From a bacterium (GTDB taxonomy: Bacteria > Desulfobacterota > JAPLJL01): 45,787 bases of DNA. Of the stretch, positions 8,307 through 15,575 are shown piece after piece. Every line of letters starts with the position of its first letter. The stretch's first letter is position 1. Position numbers and translations under genes: made by a program. The stretch is from NCBI GenBank assembly GCA_028713675.1, contig JAQTNV010000027.1:1-45787 (forward strand). The letters run 5' to 3'. The notes below the pieces were generated by a model. It worked only from the letters and a program-made list of their open reading frames with translations. It made no database searches and was not told the DNA's origin.

Positions 8307-9065
8307 TCAGAGGCATTTCGCCCCGGTGAGAAGGATGTCCTGGCGGGCGCCCTGGACGATCGCGTAGCCGGGGGAGGGGCAGACGTAGTTGCCGTCGGGG
8401 CCGTGGATCTGGATCCCGGACAGGACCGCATAGTCGCACTTGCCGGGGTCGATGATCGGCTGGAGGGCGTTTTCTAGGTCGGTGACGATCAGCTTCTGGA
8501 CCAGGCGGGTCAGGGAGAGGAGATCGGGGATCTGGCCGTAGGGGATCTCCTTTAAAAGCCGCGCCTTGAGCAGGCTTTGCTCCAGATCGTTTTCATCCAG
8601 GGAAACATTCAGCTTGCCTTTCTGGAGTTCCTTGAGAAAGGCGTTCAAGGCGCCGCAGGCGTTGGATTCGCCCACCCCCGGCCTTTCGCAGACCCCGACC
8701 TGGCCGCTGCCGTCCACCGCGATGTGGGGGATGGCGAAGAAGACGTAACGTTCCCGGCCTCCCACGCGGGGGGCGTGGTGCATCGCGGCCAGCAGGGCGG
8801 TGCGCCCGGCGAAAAACATCCCGGCCAGGCTGCAAAGGTTGAAGGCCTCACCCCATTTGTCCTTAACCAGGCGCAGGAGGGGCTGGGAGATCTCGTCCCG
8901 GCAGACGTCGACAATCGCGATGGTGTTGTCGGCGGTGAACCCGTGGCGGCTCAGTTCCTGGTAGGTCCGGTCCACGAAATTGGCTTCCGAGTAAACCGCG
9001 GGGAAAAACCGGATCAGGACATTATCGAACTTCATGGATGCTGCTCTCCCGGCTTTTTCGACCAT
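8307..9065 (-). CDS. LCIB/C-type beta (theta) carbonic anhydrase homologue
   Basis: The 252-residue protein matches my recollection of the LCIB/C family, first known from the algal CO2-concentrating mechanism. IAIVDVCRDE gives Cys55 with the Arg56-Asp57 pair, YVFFAIPHIAVD gives His114, and ESNACGAL gives Cys137. A Cys-His-Cys zinc site with this spacing (59 and 23 residues) and an adjacent Asp/Arg dyad is the family signature. NLCSLAGMFFAGRTALLAAMHHAP is the second conserved block. There is no signal peptide, so it is cytoplasmic. Predicted reaction: CO2/bicarbonate interconversion; some family members are inactive. It starts 18 nt after an SDR gene with GGAGG upstream, so the two form an operon. 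Confidence 0.8.
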   Translation of the reverse strand: MVEKAGRAASMKFDNVLIRFFPAVYSEANFVDRTYQELSRHGFTADNTIAIVDVCRDEISQPLLRLVKDKWGEAFNLCSLAGMFFAGRTALLAAMHHAPRVGGRERYVFFAIPHIAVDGSGQVGVCERPGVGESNACGALNAFLKELQKGKLNVSLDENDLEQSLLKARLLKEIPYGQIPDLLSLTRLVQKLIVTDLENALQPIIDPGKCDYAVLSGIQIHGPDGNYVCPSPGYAIVQGARQDILLTGAKCL

Positions 9066-9083
9066 GCGCCCTCCGTTTATTCC

Positions 9084-10277
9084 TTACTTCTTGATTTCAA
9101 TAAATTCCTTCCAGGCGGCCTCGGGGCGGTAGGACTGGTCCAGCCAGCCTACGCAGCGGAACCAGTCAACCAGGTCGCGCAGGCCCTCGCGGACATCGGG
9201 ATAGCGGTAACGGTAGCCGGTATCCTTGGTCTTCTTGTTCGAGATCCAGTAGCTCGAGGACATGTAGGTGGCCGAAGAGGCTTCGAAAACCCGGACCCGC
9301 GGGACTTTGAATTTTTCTTCCAGCATCTGCCAGGTGTTGGCGGCGAAGATCATGATCGGCCGGAGGGTCTGCATGCTGAGCATGGGGATGGTTCCCATCC
9401 TCCGCCCCAGGAGGAGGGCGATGTATTGGAGAAAATCATAATAGGAGATGATGCTGTCATCCACCACGTTGTAATCCTCCCCGATGGTGGCGTCGTTTTC
9501 CGCGATGAAGGCGGGGAAGCCGGCGATGTCTTCCACGTGGACCGAGGTGGTGATGTAGTGCTTCGTGTCCTTGGGGATGAAGGGCACGAGCCCCTTGTTA
9601 ACGGTGAGCACGATGCCCCCGTGGCCGTAATCGCTCCCCGGCCCGTAGAGGGGGGCGGGGCGGATCACGGTCAGCGGCAGGCCCTCGTCCCGGTGCATCT
9701 TCCAGGCGATCTGTTCCTGCTTCCACTTGGTCACCGAATAGTCGTTGACCAGGTGGGTGCCGGTGGGCTGGTCCTGCTCGATCGGGGTGTTTTTCGGGGT
9801 GGAACAGTTGCCTTCGGTGAACGGGATGTTGCACTGCTTGCCGTCCTTGGCGGTGAAGGGCTTGCCGAAGACCCCGCAGGTCGACCAGTGAAAAAAGCGC
9901 TGCAGACCCTTGTGCTTGACCGCGATCTCAAACATATTGCGACCGCCCTGGACGTTGATCTTTTCCAGGAGCGCCATGGGGGCGGAATAATCGTAAAGTG
10001 AGGCGACGTGAAAGACATGGGTGACCGGCTGTTGAAAAAGAACCCGCAGGCTTTCCTGGTTGGTCAGGTCGGAGGGAATGACCTGGCAGTTCGGATGGGA
10101 GAAGTCGAGGCCGGTGTTCTTATAGATGAACTTGTTCTTGGGATGCTCGAAGGCCTTGGCCAGGTCGGTGGCGATCACCTTCTGCTGATCGTCCAGGAGC
10201 AGCTTGACCAGGTGGGATCCGGCGAATCCGGCGGCTCCCGTGACCAGATTGAGGCGGTTTGCATTGACTGCTGGCAT
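9084..10277 (-). CDS. NAD-dependent epimerase/dehydratase (extended SDR, 3-beta-HSD-like)
   Basis: An N-terminal Rossmann motif (VTGAAGFAGSHL), HVASLYDYSA, the catalytic Tyr-Lys pair in YSVTKWKQEQ, and a SVHVEDIAGF block identify an extended SDR of the sugar-epimerase/sterol-dehydrogenase type. The C-terminal third carries long substrate-domain segments (QTLRPIMIFAANTWQMLEE). Length is 397 residues from ATG 10277, chosen because AAGGAG lies 6 nt upstream; an earlier ATG at 10328 would add 17 residues. It is the first gene of a two-gene unit with the LCIB-like gene. Confidence 0.87.
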   Translation of the reverse strand: MPAVNANRLNLVTGAAGFAGSHLVKLLLDDQQKVIATDLAKAFEHPKNKFIYKNTGLDFSHPNCQVIPSDLTNQESLRVLFQQPVTHVFHVASLYDYSAPMALLEKINVQGGRNMFEIAVKHKGLQRFFHWSTCGVFGKPFTAKDGKQCNIPFTEGNCSTPKNTPIEQDQPTGTHLVNDYSVTKWKQEQIAWKMHRDEGLPLTVIRPAPLYGPGSDYGHGGIVLTVNKGLVPFIPKDTKHYITTSVHVEDIAGFPAFIAENDATIGEDYNVVDDSIISYYDFLQYIALLLGRRMGTIPMLSMQTLRPIMIFAANTWQMLEEKFKVPRVRVFEASSATYMSSSYWISNKKTKDTGYRYRYPDVREGLRDLVDWFRCVGWLDQSYRPEAAWKEFIEIKK

Positions 10278-10429
10278 GGTTAACTCCTTTAACATGTCCT
10301 CCTTACCTTGTTGTCCCGGCCCGGGCAAGGGCAGGAGGTTAGGTTAACTGAAAATTTCCCTTAAAATTTCTTCTAAATTATCAACAAATGAGGAAATCTT
10401 CAACCTCATTAGCATAGAGCATAGGGCCA

Positions 10430-10523
10430 GGTAGCCGCAGCCTTTAGGCTGCGAGGTGGTTGGGTGGTTAGGTCGCTTGGTGGTTGGAAAAACCAAATAC
10501 GTAGCCTAAAGGCTGCGGCTACC
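10430..10523. repeat. REP-like doublet (94 bp), copy 1
   Basis: Terminal inverted repeats of about 24 bp begin GGTAGCCGCAGCC on the left and end GGCTGCGGCTACC on the right. Each arm folds as its own hairpin (GCAGCCTTTAGGCTGC) with GTAG at its foot, as in REP elements. The core is a GGTGGTTGGGTGGTTAGG-type stretch. A second copy of identical length is at 14006-14099. The gap 10278-10566 holds little else. Confidence 0.75.
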
Positions 10524-10566
10524 GAGCTTTTCGATCTTGACGTCTGGGTCTTTTGTTACCTTTGAC

Positions 10567-11133
10567 CTATGACTTTTTCAACAGGAACAGGAAAAAGGAT
10601 GCTCCGATGAGAATGAACAGGACCCCGGCGATTTTGGAAATAATCTTCTTGTCGATTTTCTCGGCGATAAATTTGCCGAGATAAACCGCCGTTACCGAGA
10701 GAATGGTCAGGGCCGCCAAGGTCGAGATCAGAACCAGGAGGGGATGATATTTGGTGGCGAAAAGGGCGGCAGCGATCTGGGTCTTGTCCCCCCACTCGGT
10801 CAGGAAAATCATGACGAACCCGGCGATGAAGGCGTTGGAGGAGTAAAGCTTGTCCCGCCCCTCCTCGCCCGTGTCTTTCAGGGTCAGGATCCCGAAGACG
10901 ATGAAAATTACCCCCGAGACGATTTTGATCCAGGCCATCGGCACAATACTGGTAATCCAGGAGCCGATCAGGATCGCCATCCCGTCGGTAATCAGGAAAG
11001 CCGCCATCACCCCGAGGAGGAGCTCCAGGTGCTTTTTGGTTTTGGAGGACAGGAGCAGGACGGAAAGCTGGGTTTTGTCCCCCAGTTCCGCCAGCCCGAT
11101 GGTGAGAAATGGGATCAACAGATCAGGAATCAT
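10567..11133 (-). CDS. TMEM165/GDT1 family (UPF0016) cation transporter
   Basis: This 188-residue, six-helix membrane protein has the two family signatures, ELGDKTQ at Glu16-Gln22 and EWGDKTQ at Glu113-Gln119, in antiparallel halves separated by a charged loop (KDTGEEGRDK). Members move Mn2+ or Ca2+, usually exporting Mn2+ in bacteria. It starts 9 nt after an ArsB/NhaD-like transporter gene, so the pair is probably cotranscribed. No Mn2+ (yybP-ykoY) riboswitch is visible upstream, and the gene is operon-internal. Confidence 0.92.
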   Translation of the reverse strand: MIPDLLIPFLTIGLAELGDKTQLSVLLLSSKTKKHLELLLGVMAAFLITDGMAILIGSWITSIVPMAWIKIVSGVIFIVFGILTLKDTGEEGRDKLYSSNAFIAGFVMIFLTEWGDKTQIAAALFATKYHPLLVLISTLAALTILSVTAVYLGKFIAEKIDKKIISKIAGVLFILIGASFFLFLLKKS

Positions 11134-11142
11134 GATGAGAAA

Positions 11143-12384
11143 TCATATTAGATACAGGAATAACCAGCAAACCAGGATATTCAGGGCGGTCAGGGGAACG
11201 CCGATCTTCATGAATTCCCAGAAGGTCAGGGTCTCGCCGAATTTTGTCTCCGCGTTTTGAATAATGATCACGTTGCTGGCCGCCCCCAGGATCAGGGTAT
11301 TGCCGGCCAGGGTGCTCCCGGCGCCCAGGGCCACCATCTGCTCCGTGGAGGCCCCGGCCTGGAAGAGGAGGGGCAGGTACAGGGCCACGAGCGGAACGTT
11401 GGAAATCAACTGGCTCAAAACGACACTGACCGCCAGGATGACCAGGATGTTGGTGATGGAAAGGTTCAGGTTCCTGATGATTCCCTGGAAAAAACCGGTG
11501 TCCCAGACGCTCTGCATCAGGATGAACATCGAAGCGAAGAAAAGAAGGGTGGGCCAGTCAATTTTCTTCAGAATTTGAAATCTTTGGGGGCTGAAAAGGA
11601 TGACCGGCAGGGCGGAGAAAAGCGCGATGTAGGTCAGGCGGAACCGGAAGGGGACCGGAAAGAAAAAGGTCAGGATCTTCGCCCCGACCAGGAGGACGAT
11701 CAGGACCAGGGCCAGCTGGGAAAGCCGGGCCAGCCGGGGGTCCCGGATGGGTTCGTCGAGGTGGTTCAAGGGATCGTCGTGAAACTGGTCCCGGTAATAA
11801 TATTTCAGAAGGCAAAAGGCCAGGAACAGGTTGACGGCGGTGGGGAGGAAGAGGCGGGCGAAGAAGGTCAGGAAAGGGTTTTTCATGTCGCTGTGAATGG
11901 CGATCAGGAGATTCTGCGGATTGCCGATGGGGCTCATTACGCTGCCAGTGGTGATGGCGAAAGCCAGGGCCAGGAGCAGGAGCTTCGGGGAGACCCGGTG
12001 CCGGCGGGCCAGGTGCAGGACCACCGGTGTGCCGATGATGGCCAGGGTATCGTTCATGAGCAGGGCGGAGAGGAACCCCATCCCGAAGAGAATCAGGATG
12101 AGGAGGCTGTCCACCGACCTGGCCCTCCGGAAGATATGGTAGGAGAGGCGGGCCAGGTATCCGCTTTCCTCCAGGGCCTCGCCCACGACGAACATCCCGA
12201 AGAGAAAAAGGATCACGTCGAAATTTATCGACTCCAGCGCGCGCCCTGCGGGGATCCGGCCGGAGGCGAGAACGATGACCGCGCCGGCGGTCATGATCTG
12301 CCAGATCCGGAGCCGGAACCGCCCGACCTGCCGGACGGCGATCAGCAGGAAGACCAGGAATAAAACGATGACCGGGAACTGCAT
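11143..12384 (-). CDS. SLC13/ArsB/NhaD-superfamily ion transporter
   Basis: The 413-residue protein has about eleven hydrophobic helices. Superfamily motifs include FLFGMFVVGEALEESGYLARLS, SALLMNDTLAIIGTPVVL, and GSVMSPIGNPQNLLIAI in the first half. The second half has LISNVPLVALYLPLL and GSTLAGNTLILGAASNVIIIQNA, the paired re-entrant NxP and N-D loops of CitMHS/ArsB-type carriers. The substrate (anion, arsenite or Na+/H+) cannot be decided. The start is odd: a seven-unit heptamer array ends 5 nt before the ATG and there is no ribosome site. Confidence 0.88.
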   Translation of the reverse strand: MQFPVIVLFLVFLLIAVRQVGRFRLRIWQIMTAGAVIVLASGRIPAGRALESINFDVILFLFGMFVVGEALEESGYLARLSYHIFRRARSVDSLLILILFGMGFLSALLMNDTLAIIGTPVVLHLARRHRVSPKLLLLALAFAITTGSVMSPIGNPQNLLIAIHSDMKNPFLTFFARLFLPTAVNLFLAFCLLKYYYRDQFHDDPLNHLDEPIRDPRLARLSQLALVLIVLLVGAKILTFFFPVPFRFRLTYIALFSALPVILFSPQRFQILKKIDWPTLLFFASMFILMQSVWDTGFFQGIIRNLNLSITNILVILAVSVVLSQLISNVPLVALYLPLLFQAGASTEQMVALGAGSTLAGNTLILGAASNVIIIQNAETKFGETLTFWEFMKIGVPLTALNILVCWLFLYLI

Positions 12385-12388
12385 ATCT

Positions 12389-12437
12389 AGTAAGCAGTAG
12401 GCACTAAGCGGTAGGCAGTAAGCAGTAGGCAGTAAGC
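12389..12437. repeat. Seven-unit heptamer array (AGTAAGC/AGTAGGC) before the ion transporter ATG
   Basis: Seven contiguous units alternate AGTAAGC, AGTAGGC, ACTAAGC and GGTAGGC. The array ends 5 nt from the transporter start on the minus strand. Confidence 0.8.
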
Positions 12438-12493
12438 AGAAAAATAGGGTGATAGTTCAAAGCTCAAAGGTGAAAGGCAAGAGCCAATGATAT

Positions 12494-12526
12494 ATTTTGT
12501 CATTGCGAGGCAATGCCGAAGCAATC
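12494..12526. repeat. Dispersed repeat, CATTGCGAGG...GAAGCAATCT type
   Basis: TGTCATTGCGAGGCAATGCC is followed by GAAGCAATCTC. A reverse-oriented relative lies at about 21290-21328 (GAGATTGC ... CGCAATGAC). Confidence 0.5.
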
Positions 12527-12547
12527 TCTCTTTTTTTATACGCTTCG

Positions 12548-12596
12548 CTCTATGCTCTATGCTCTATGCCCATAACCTACGACCTTTCACCTTTCA
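12548..12596. repeat. Seven-unit heptamer array after the MaoC gene
   Basis: Units are CTCTATG three times, CCCATAA, CCTACGA, then CCTTTCA twice. The array stops 6 nt from the MaoC stop codon; on the mRNA strand it is purine-rich. Confidence 0.8.
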
Positions 12597-12602
12597 CCTT
12601 TT

Positions 12603-13064
12603 TTACGCTGCCGGCCTCCGCCCACAGAGAAACTTGGCGACAAAAACACAGCAGGGTTCCTCCCGCTGGTTCTTGATCGTGGACTGGGCGGTGACCACCC
12701 CGCGGGTGTCATCCTTGGCGTCGGCCGCAATCACCTCGGTCTCCGAATGGATGGTGTCGCCGATCCGGACCGGGTTGGTGAACCTGATTTTTTCCATCCC
12801 GTAGAAGGCGATGAAAGACTTGGGAAAGGACGAGTAAAGCCCGAGTCGGAGCTGGAGAGCGCTGCCGATCACCAGGACCAGCATCCCGTGGGCGATCCGC
12901 TCGCCGAACATGGTATTCTTGGCGTACTCTACATCCGTGTGCAGGGGGTGCCAGTCGCCGGTCAGGGCGGCGAAGGCATGAATATCGGCCTCGGTGATCG
13001 TCCGGGCCGGGCTGATGGTCTTTTCCCCGATTTTGTAATCCTCGAAATATTCCTTGTCGGCCAT
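12603..13064 (-). CDS. MaoC-like (R)-specific enoyl-CoA hydratase
   Basis: The 153-residue hotdog protein has the hydratase-2 motif GDWHPLHTDVEYA with the catalytic Asp37 and His42, then GERIAHGMLVL. It is predicted to hydrate trans-2-enoyl-CoA to (R)-3-hydroxyacyl-CoA or act on a related thioester. The ATG has AAGGAGG 6 nt upstream. It is monocistronic, with a heptamer array immediately after the stop. Confidence 0.9.
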   Translation of the reverse strand: MADKEYFEDYKIGEKTISPARTITEADIHAFAALTGDWHPLHTDVEYAKNTMFGERIAHGMLVLVIGSALQLRLGLYSSFPKSFIAFYGMEKIRFTNPVRIGDTIHSETEVIAADAKDDTRGVVTAQSTIKNQREEPCCVFVAKFLCGRRPAA

Positions 13065-13163
13065 GGTTTTCCTCCTTTTGAGAATTCCTTCATAATTTAC
13101 CCAAACCAGATGGGCACTTCAACCATTATAATTATCATTATTATTGAAAATGAGGTTTAAATC

Positions 13164-13188
13164 GGTAGCCGCAGGCTTAAGCCTGCGA
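13164..13188 (+). repeat. Solo REP-like hairpin with GTAG foot
   Basis: GGTAGCCGCAGGC followed by a TTAA loop and GCCTGCGAAT is a single arm related to the 94-bp doublets. It lies 19 nt upstream of the next gene's start and could affect its leader. Confidence 0.6.
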
Positions 13189-13206
13189 ATTTAAGGGGGT
13201 TTAAAG

Positions 13207-13884
13207 ATGACGATGAATTCCAAAACCGCATTGTTAGTCGGCGCCACCGGCCTGATCGGCGGACACTGCCTCCGGTTTCTCCTGGAGGGCGATTATTACG
13301 GAAAGGTGGTGGTCCTGGCCCGCAGGAAACTTCCCCTCGAGCATAAAAAACTGGAACAGCACGTGATTGATTTCGATGCGCTGGCGCGGAACGCCGACCT
13401 GGTCAGGGCCGACGATATCTTCTGTTGCCTGGGAACGACCCGGAAGAAAACCGCTTCAAAGGAAGCTTACCGGAGCGTGGATTTCACCTATCCCTTTGAA
13501 ATCGCCCGCCTGGGCCTCGCCAACGGGGCGGAACATTACGCGATAGTCTCCGCCCTCGGGGCCAATTCCAAGTCCAGGATTTTCTACAACCGGACCAAAG
13601 GCGAGGTCGAGAAAGCGGTGAGCGAGCTCGGATTTAAGGGGGTTTATATCTTCAGGCCCTCACTGCTGACCGGGGAAAGGCAGGAGGAACGCAAGTGGGA
13701 GGAAGTCGGCGGGAATTTCGCGAAAAAGCTTTCCTTTCTTATGGTCGGGCCGATGAAAAGGTTCCGCCCCATCACGGCCGAAGCGGTGGCCTTCGCGATG
13801 GCGCAGACCACCCGCAAAGGTTCCCTCGGGGTTCACATCTTCGAGTCGGAGGAGATCAGAAAGATTTATGAGAGTAGGCAGTAA
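13207..13884 (+). CDS. Atypical SDR, HTATIP2/TIP30-like NAD(P)-binding protein
   Basis: This 225-residue Rossmann protein begins LLVGATGLIGGHCLRFLL and continues KVVVLARRKL, DDIFCCLGTTRKK, VDFTYPFEIARLG, VSALGANSKSRIFYNRTKGEVE and IFRPSLLTGERQE. This is the block order of the TIP30-like atypical SDR family. Tyr-x3-Lys is present as YNRTKGE. Substrate unknown. The start is ATG 13207 with GGGGG upstream. Its TAA stop (13882-13884) lies inside a heptamer array that also encodes its last codons. Confidence 0.85.
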   Translation: MTMNSKTALLVGATGLIGGHCLRFLLEGDYYGKVVVLARRKLPLEHKKLEQHVIDFDALARNADLVRADDIFCCLGTTRKKTASKEAYRSVDFTYPFEIARLGLANGAEHYAIVSALGANSKSRIFYNRTKGEVEKAVSELGFKGVYIFRPSLLTGERQEERKWEEVGGNFAKKLSFLMVGPMKRFRPITAEAVAFAMAQTTRKGSLGVHIFESEEIRKIYESRQ

Positions 13885-13902
13885 GCACTAAGCAGTAGGC
13901 AG
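13872..13902 (+). repeat. Heptamer array spanning the stop codon of the TIP30-like gene
   Basis: Units are GAGTAGG, CAGTAAG, CACTAAG and CAGTAGG. The TAA of the second unit is the gene's stop codon. Confidence 0.8.
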
Positions 13903-14005
13903 CCCGAAGCCTAAAAGCCTGAAAGTTAATAAGTCTAAGAGTTAACAAAAGCCGTAAGGCCTGAGGGGTTATTCGTGCGGCGTTATAAACACGAAAATAT
14001 AATCC

Positions 14006-14099
14006 GGTAGCCGCAGCCTTTAGGCTGCGAGGTGGTTGGGTGGTTAGGTAGCTTGGTGATTGGAAAAACCAAATACGCAGCCTGAAGGCTGCGGCTACC
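14006..14099. repeat. REP-like doublet (94 bp), copy 2
   Basis: It has the same architecture and length as 10430-10523 with only a few base differences. A heptamer array rich in GGCCCTT/TGCTCTA adjoins the right end. Copy 1 has the complementary array type (AGAGCATAGGGCCA) on its left end, so the combined module is inverted between the two sites. Confidence 0.75.
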
Positions 14100-14100
14100 T

Positions 14101-14142
14101 GGCCCTTTGCTCTATGCCCTTTGCCCTATGCCCTATGCTTTA
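14101..14142 (-). repeat. Six-unit heptamer array beginning with the stop codon of the HEAT-like gene
   Basis: On the minus strand the first unit is TAAAGCA, whose TAA is the stop codon of the gene ending at 14140; TAGGGCA units follow. Confidence 0.8.
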
Positions 14143-14937
14143 ATTGCCCGCCAGATGATTTCTTTTGGTCCTGATTAAAATGTTGAAAATTCCCCGGTAG
14201 CAGGCGCCCACGAAGCGGTCGGTTTCGTCCACCGGCCCCTGGATCGCGAGCACCAGAAGGTCGGTGGCGGTCTCCGTGGATTCGCCCAGGTATTCCAGGG
14301 CGATGGCGGCGTTGATCTGCTGTTCCCGGTCGGTCCCGGATTTGGCGATTCCCACCAGTTTCCGGGCGGGGTAATCGAGCAATTTCGCGGCCTGGAACCT
14401 TCCCCGGCGGTCAGCGGCGACAAACTTGGCCAGGGCGGCGTCTTTTCTCTTCTGCAGGGTTGCCGAGGGCTTGTCGTTTAAAAATCTGTTCAGCCAGAAA
14501 GAAAAATCCTTGATCGGCTGCAAATGGGATCGGTAGTCGAAGTGCTTTTTGTCCGGGCAGGTTAAAACGGCGGCGAAGACCAGCCCGCAAAAATAGATGC
14601 AGCTGTCCTTGGCATATTGGGTTTTCAGAAGGGGGTACAGGTAAGGAAAATAATCTTTATCGCGGGAGAACCCGACCAGGTATAAAACCGCGCTGGAGGG
14701 CTGCTCGTCTTCGTTGTCCAGGTTCCGCGGTTTTTTTAGATAGGAGAGAAGTTCCGGCTTATATTTCTTGGGGTTTTTGACCACCGCCCGGATCAGTGAT
14801 TCCTGGTCAGCCAAGTCGGTGTTGTTCGTCAGCCGCTCAATGAAGCTTCTCGTCACCTCGGCTCCCGGGGCGGGGGCGGGGAACAGGCAGAAAACAAACC
14901 AGAACAACAGCGGAAGCAGCAGGATCCCTTTTTTCAT
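14140..14937 (-). CDS. Exported HEAT-like repeat protein, 265 aa, unknown function
   Basis: A signal peptide (MKKGILLLPLLFWFVFCLFPAPAPGA) precedes an all-helical, Leu/Ala-rich protein. The segments AAKLLDYPARKLVGIAKSG and INAAIALEYLGESTETATDLLV resemble HEAT-type helical pairs. It starts 6 nt after the stop of the beta-barrel gene, so the two are very likely cotranscribed and may work together in the envelope. No enzyme motif is seen. Confidence 0.75.
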   Translation of the reverse strand: MKKGILLLPLLFWFVFCLFPAPAPGAEVTRSFIERLTNNTDLADQESLIRAVVKNPKKYKPELLSYLKKPRNLDNEDEQPSSAVLYLVGFSRDKDYFPYLYPLLKTQYAKDSCIYFCGLVFAAVLTCPDKKHFDYRSHLQPIKDFSFWLNRFLNDKPSATLQKRKDAALAKFVAADRRGRFQAAKLLDYPARKLVGIAKSGTDREQQINAAIALEYLGESTETATDLLVLAIQGPVDETDRFVGACYRGIFNILIRTKRNHLAGN

Positions 14938-14943
14938 TCGTAT

Positions 14944-15486
14944 CTATTTCGCGGGTTCGAAGAAAAACCGGGCCCCGAGCCCGGCGTTCAAAGCGAATGT
15001 GGTGTCAGGTACCAGGTCCATGATCGGGACAACTTCGAGAAATATATCGACGGGGACTTTTCTGAACATGTAATCGATCCCCAGGGGAATCCTGATCCCG
15101 ACCCGATCGGAGTTGTTGCCGCTGTCGTCGTCGTTGTCGCCCAGCTTGAACCGGCCCCCGACCCCGAAATAGACCGGCAGCTTGCCTTCTTTCACTTTGA
15201 ACAGGTCGAACTCGTGGAAGAGATAATCCGCGTGGACATGAAGCGAGTCGTGCCGGCCGAATGACCAGGCCAATCCTCCGTCCACGGCCTGGTTTTTGGC
15301 GATCCAGCCCTTCAGGACTATGCCGGAAGGCTCTCCCAGGATCACGCCCAGCCCCACCCCGCGGTCCTGGGCCCGGGCGGGGTTGAAGGAAGCCAGGAGA
15401 ACCGGAAGCAGGAGCGCCGGGAAGAAGATGATTAAGAACATTTTCTTTCCTGAAATAGCGATTCCGGCTTTGGCTCGCCTTTTCAT
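14944..15486 (-). CDS. Outer-membrane beta-barrel protein, DUF3996-like (paralogue of 38951-39493)
   Basis: The 180-residue protein has a signal peptide ending ARA (near residue 39), then GVGLGVILGEPSGIVLKGW, a VHADYLFHEF strand, YFGVGGRFKLGD, RIPLGIDYMFRKVPVDIFLE, and a last strand ALNAGLGARFFF. The paralogue at 38951 shares every block (SLGVVLGDPTGFTLRAG, RFYFGVGGKAEWF, VGLRLSFREAPIDLFLELAPV). The pattern fits a small eight-stranded barrel. Function is unknown. It leads the two-gene unit with the HEAT-like protein. Confidence 0.8.
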   Translation of the reverse strand: MKRRAKAGIAISGKKMFLIIFFPALLLPVLLASFNPARAQDRGVGLGVILGEPSGIVLKGWIAKNQAVDGGLAWSFGRHDSLHVHADYLFHEFDLFKVKEGKLPVYFGVGGRFKLGDNDDDSGNNSDRVGIRIPLGIDYMFRKVPVDIFLEVVPIMDLVPDTTFALNAGLGARFFFEPAK

Positions 15487-15547
15487 TTTCTTTGGTTTTA
15501 ACCTGTTTATATTTTACGTCTAACTTCTCACTTTTTACTTTTCACCC

Positions 15548-15575
15548 TTCGACTTCGCTCAGGGCAAGCTTTTCT
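15548..15575. repeat. Dispersed repeat CCTTCGACTTCGCTCAGGG supplying a stop codon
   Basis: On the minus strand the element reads CCCTGAGCGAAGTCGAAGG. Its TGA is the stop codon of the protease-like gene ending at 15559. Confidence 0.6.

Noticed and set aside
11133..11160. yybP-ykoY Mn2+ riboswitch before the GDT1-type gene
   Set aside because: The gene begins 9 nt after the upstream transporter stop, leaving no room for an aptamer.
12389..12600. CRISPR-like array
   Set aside because: Units are 7 nt, directly abutting and degenerate, with no spacers and no cas genes.
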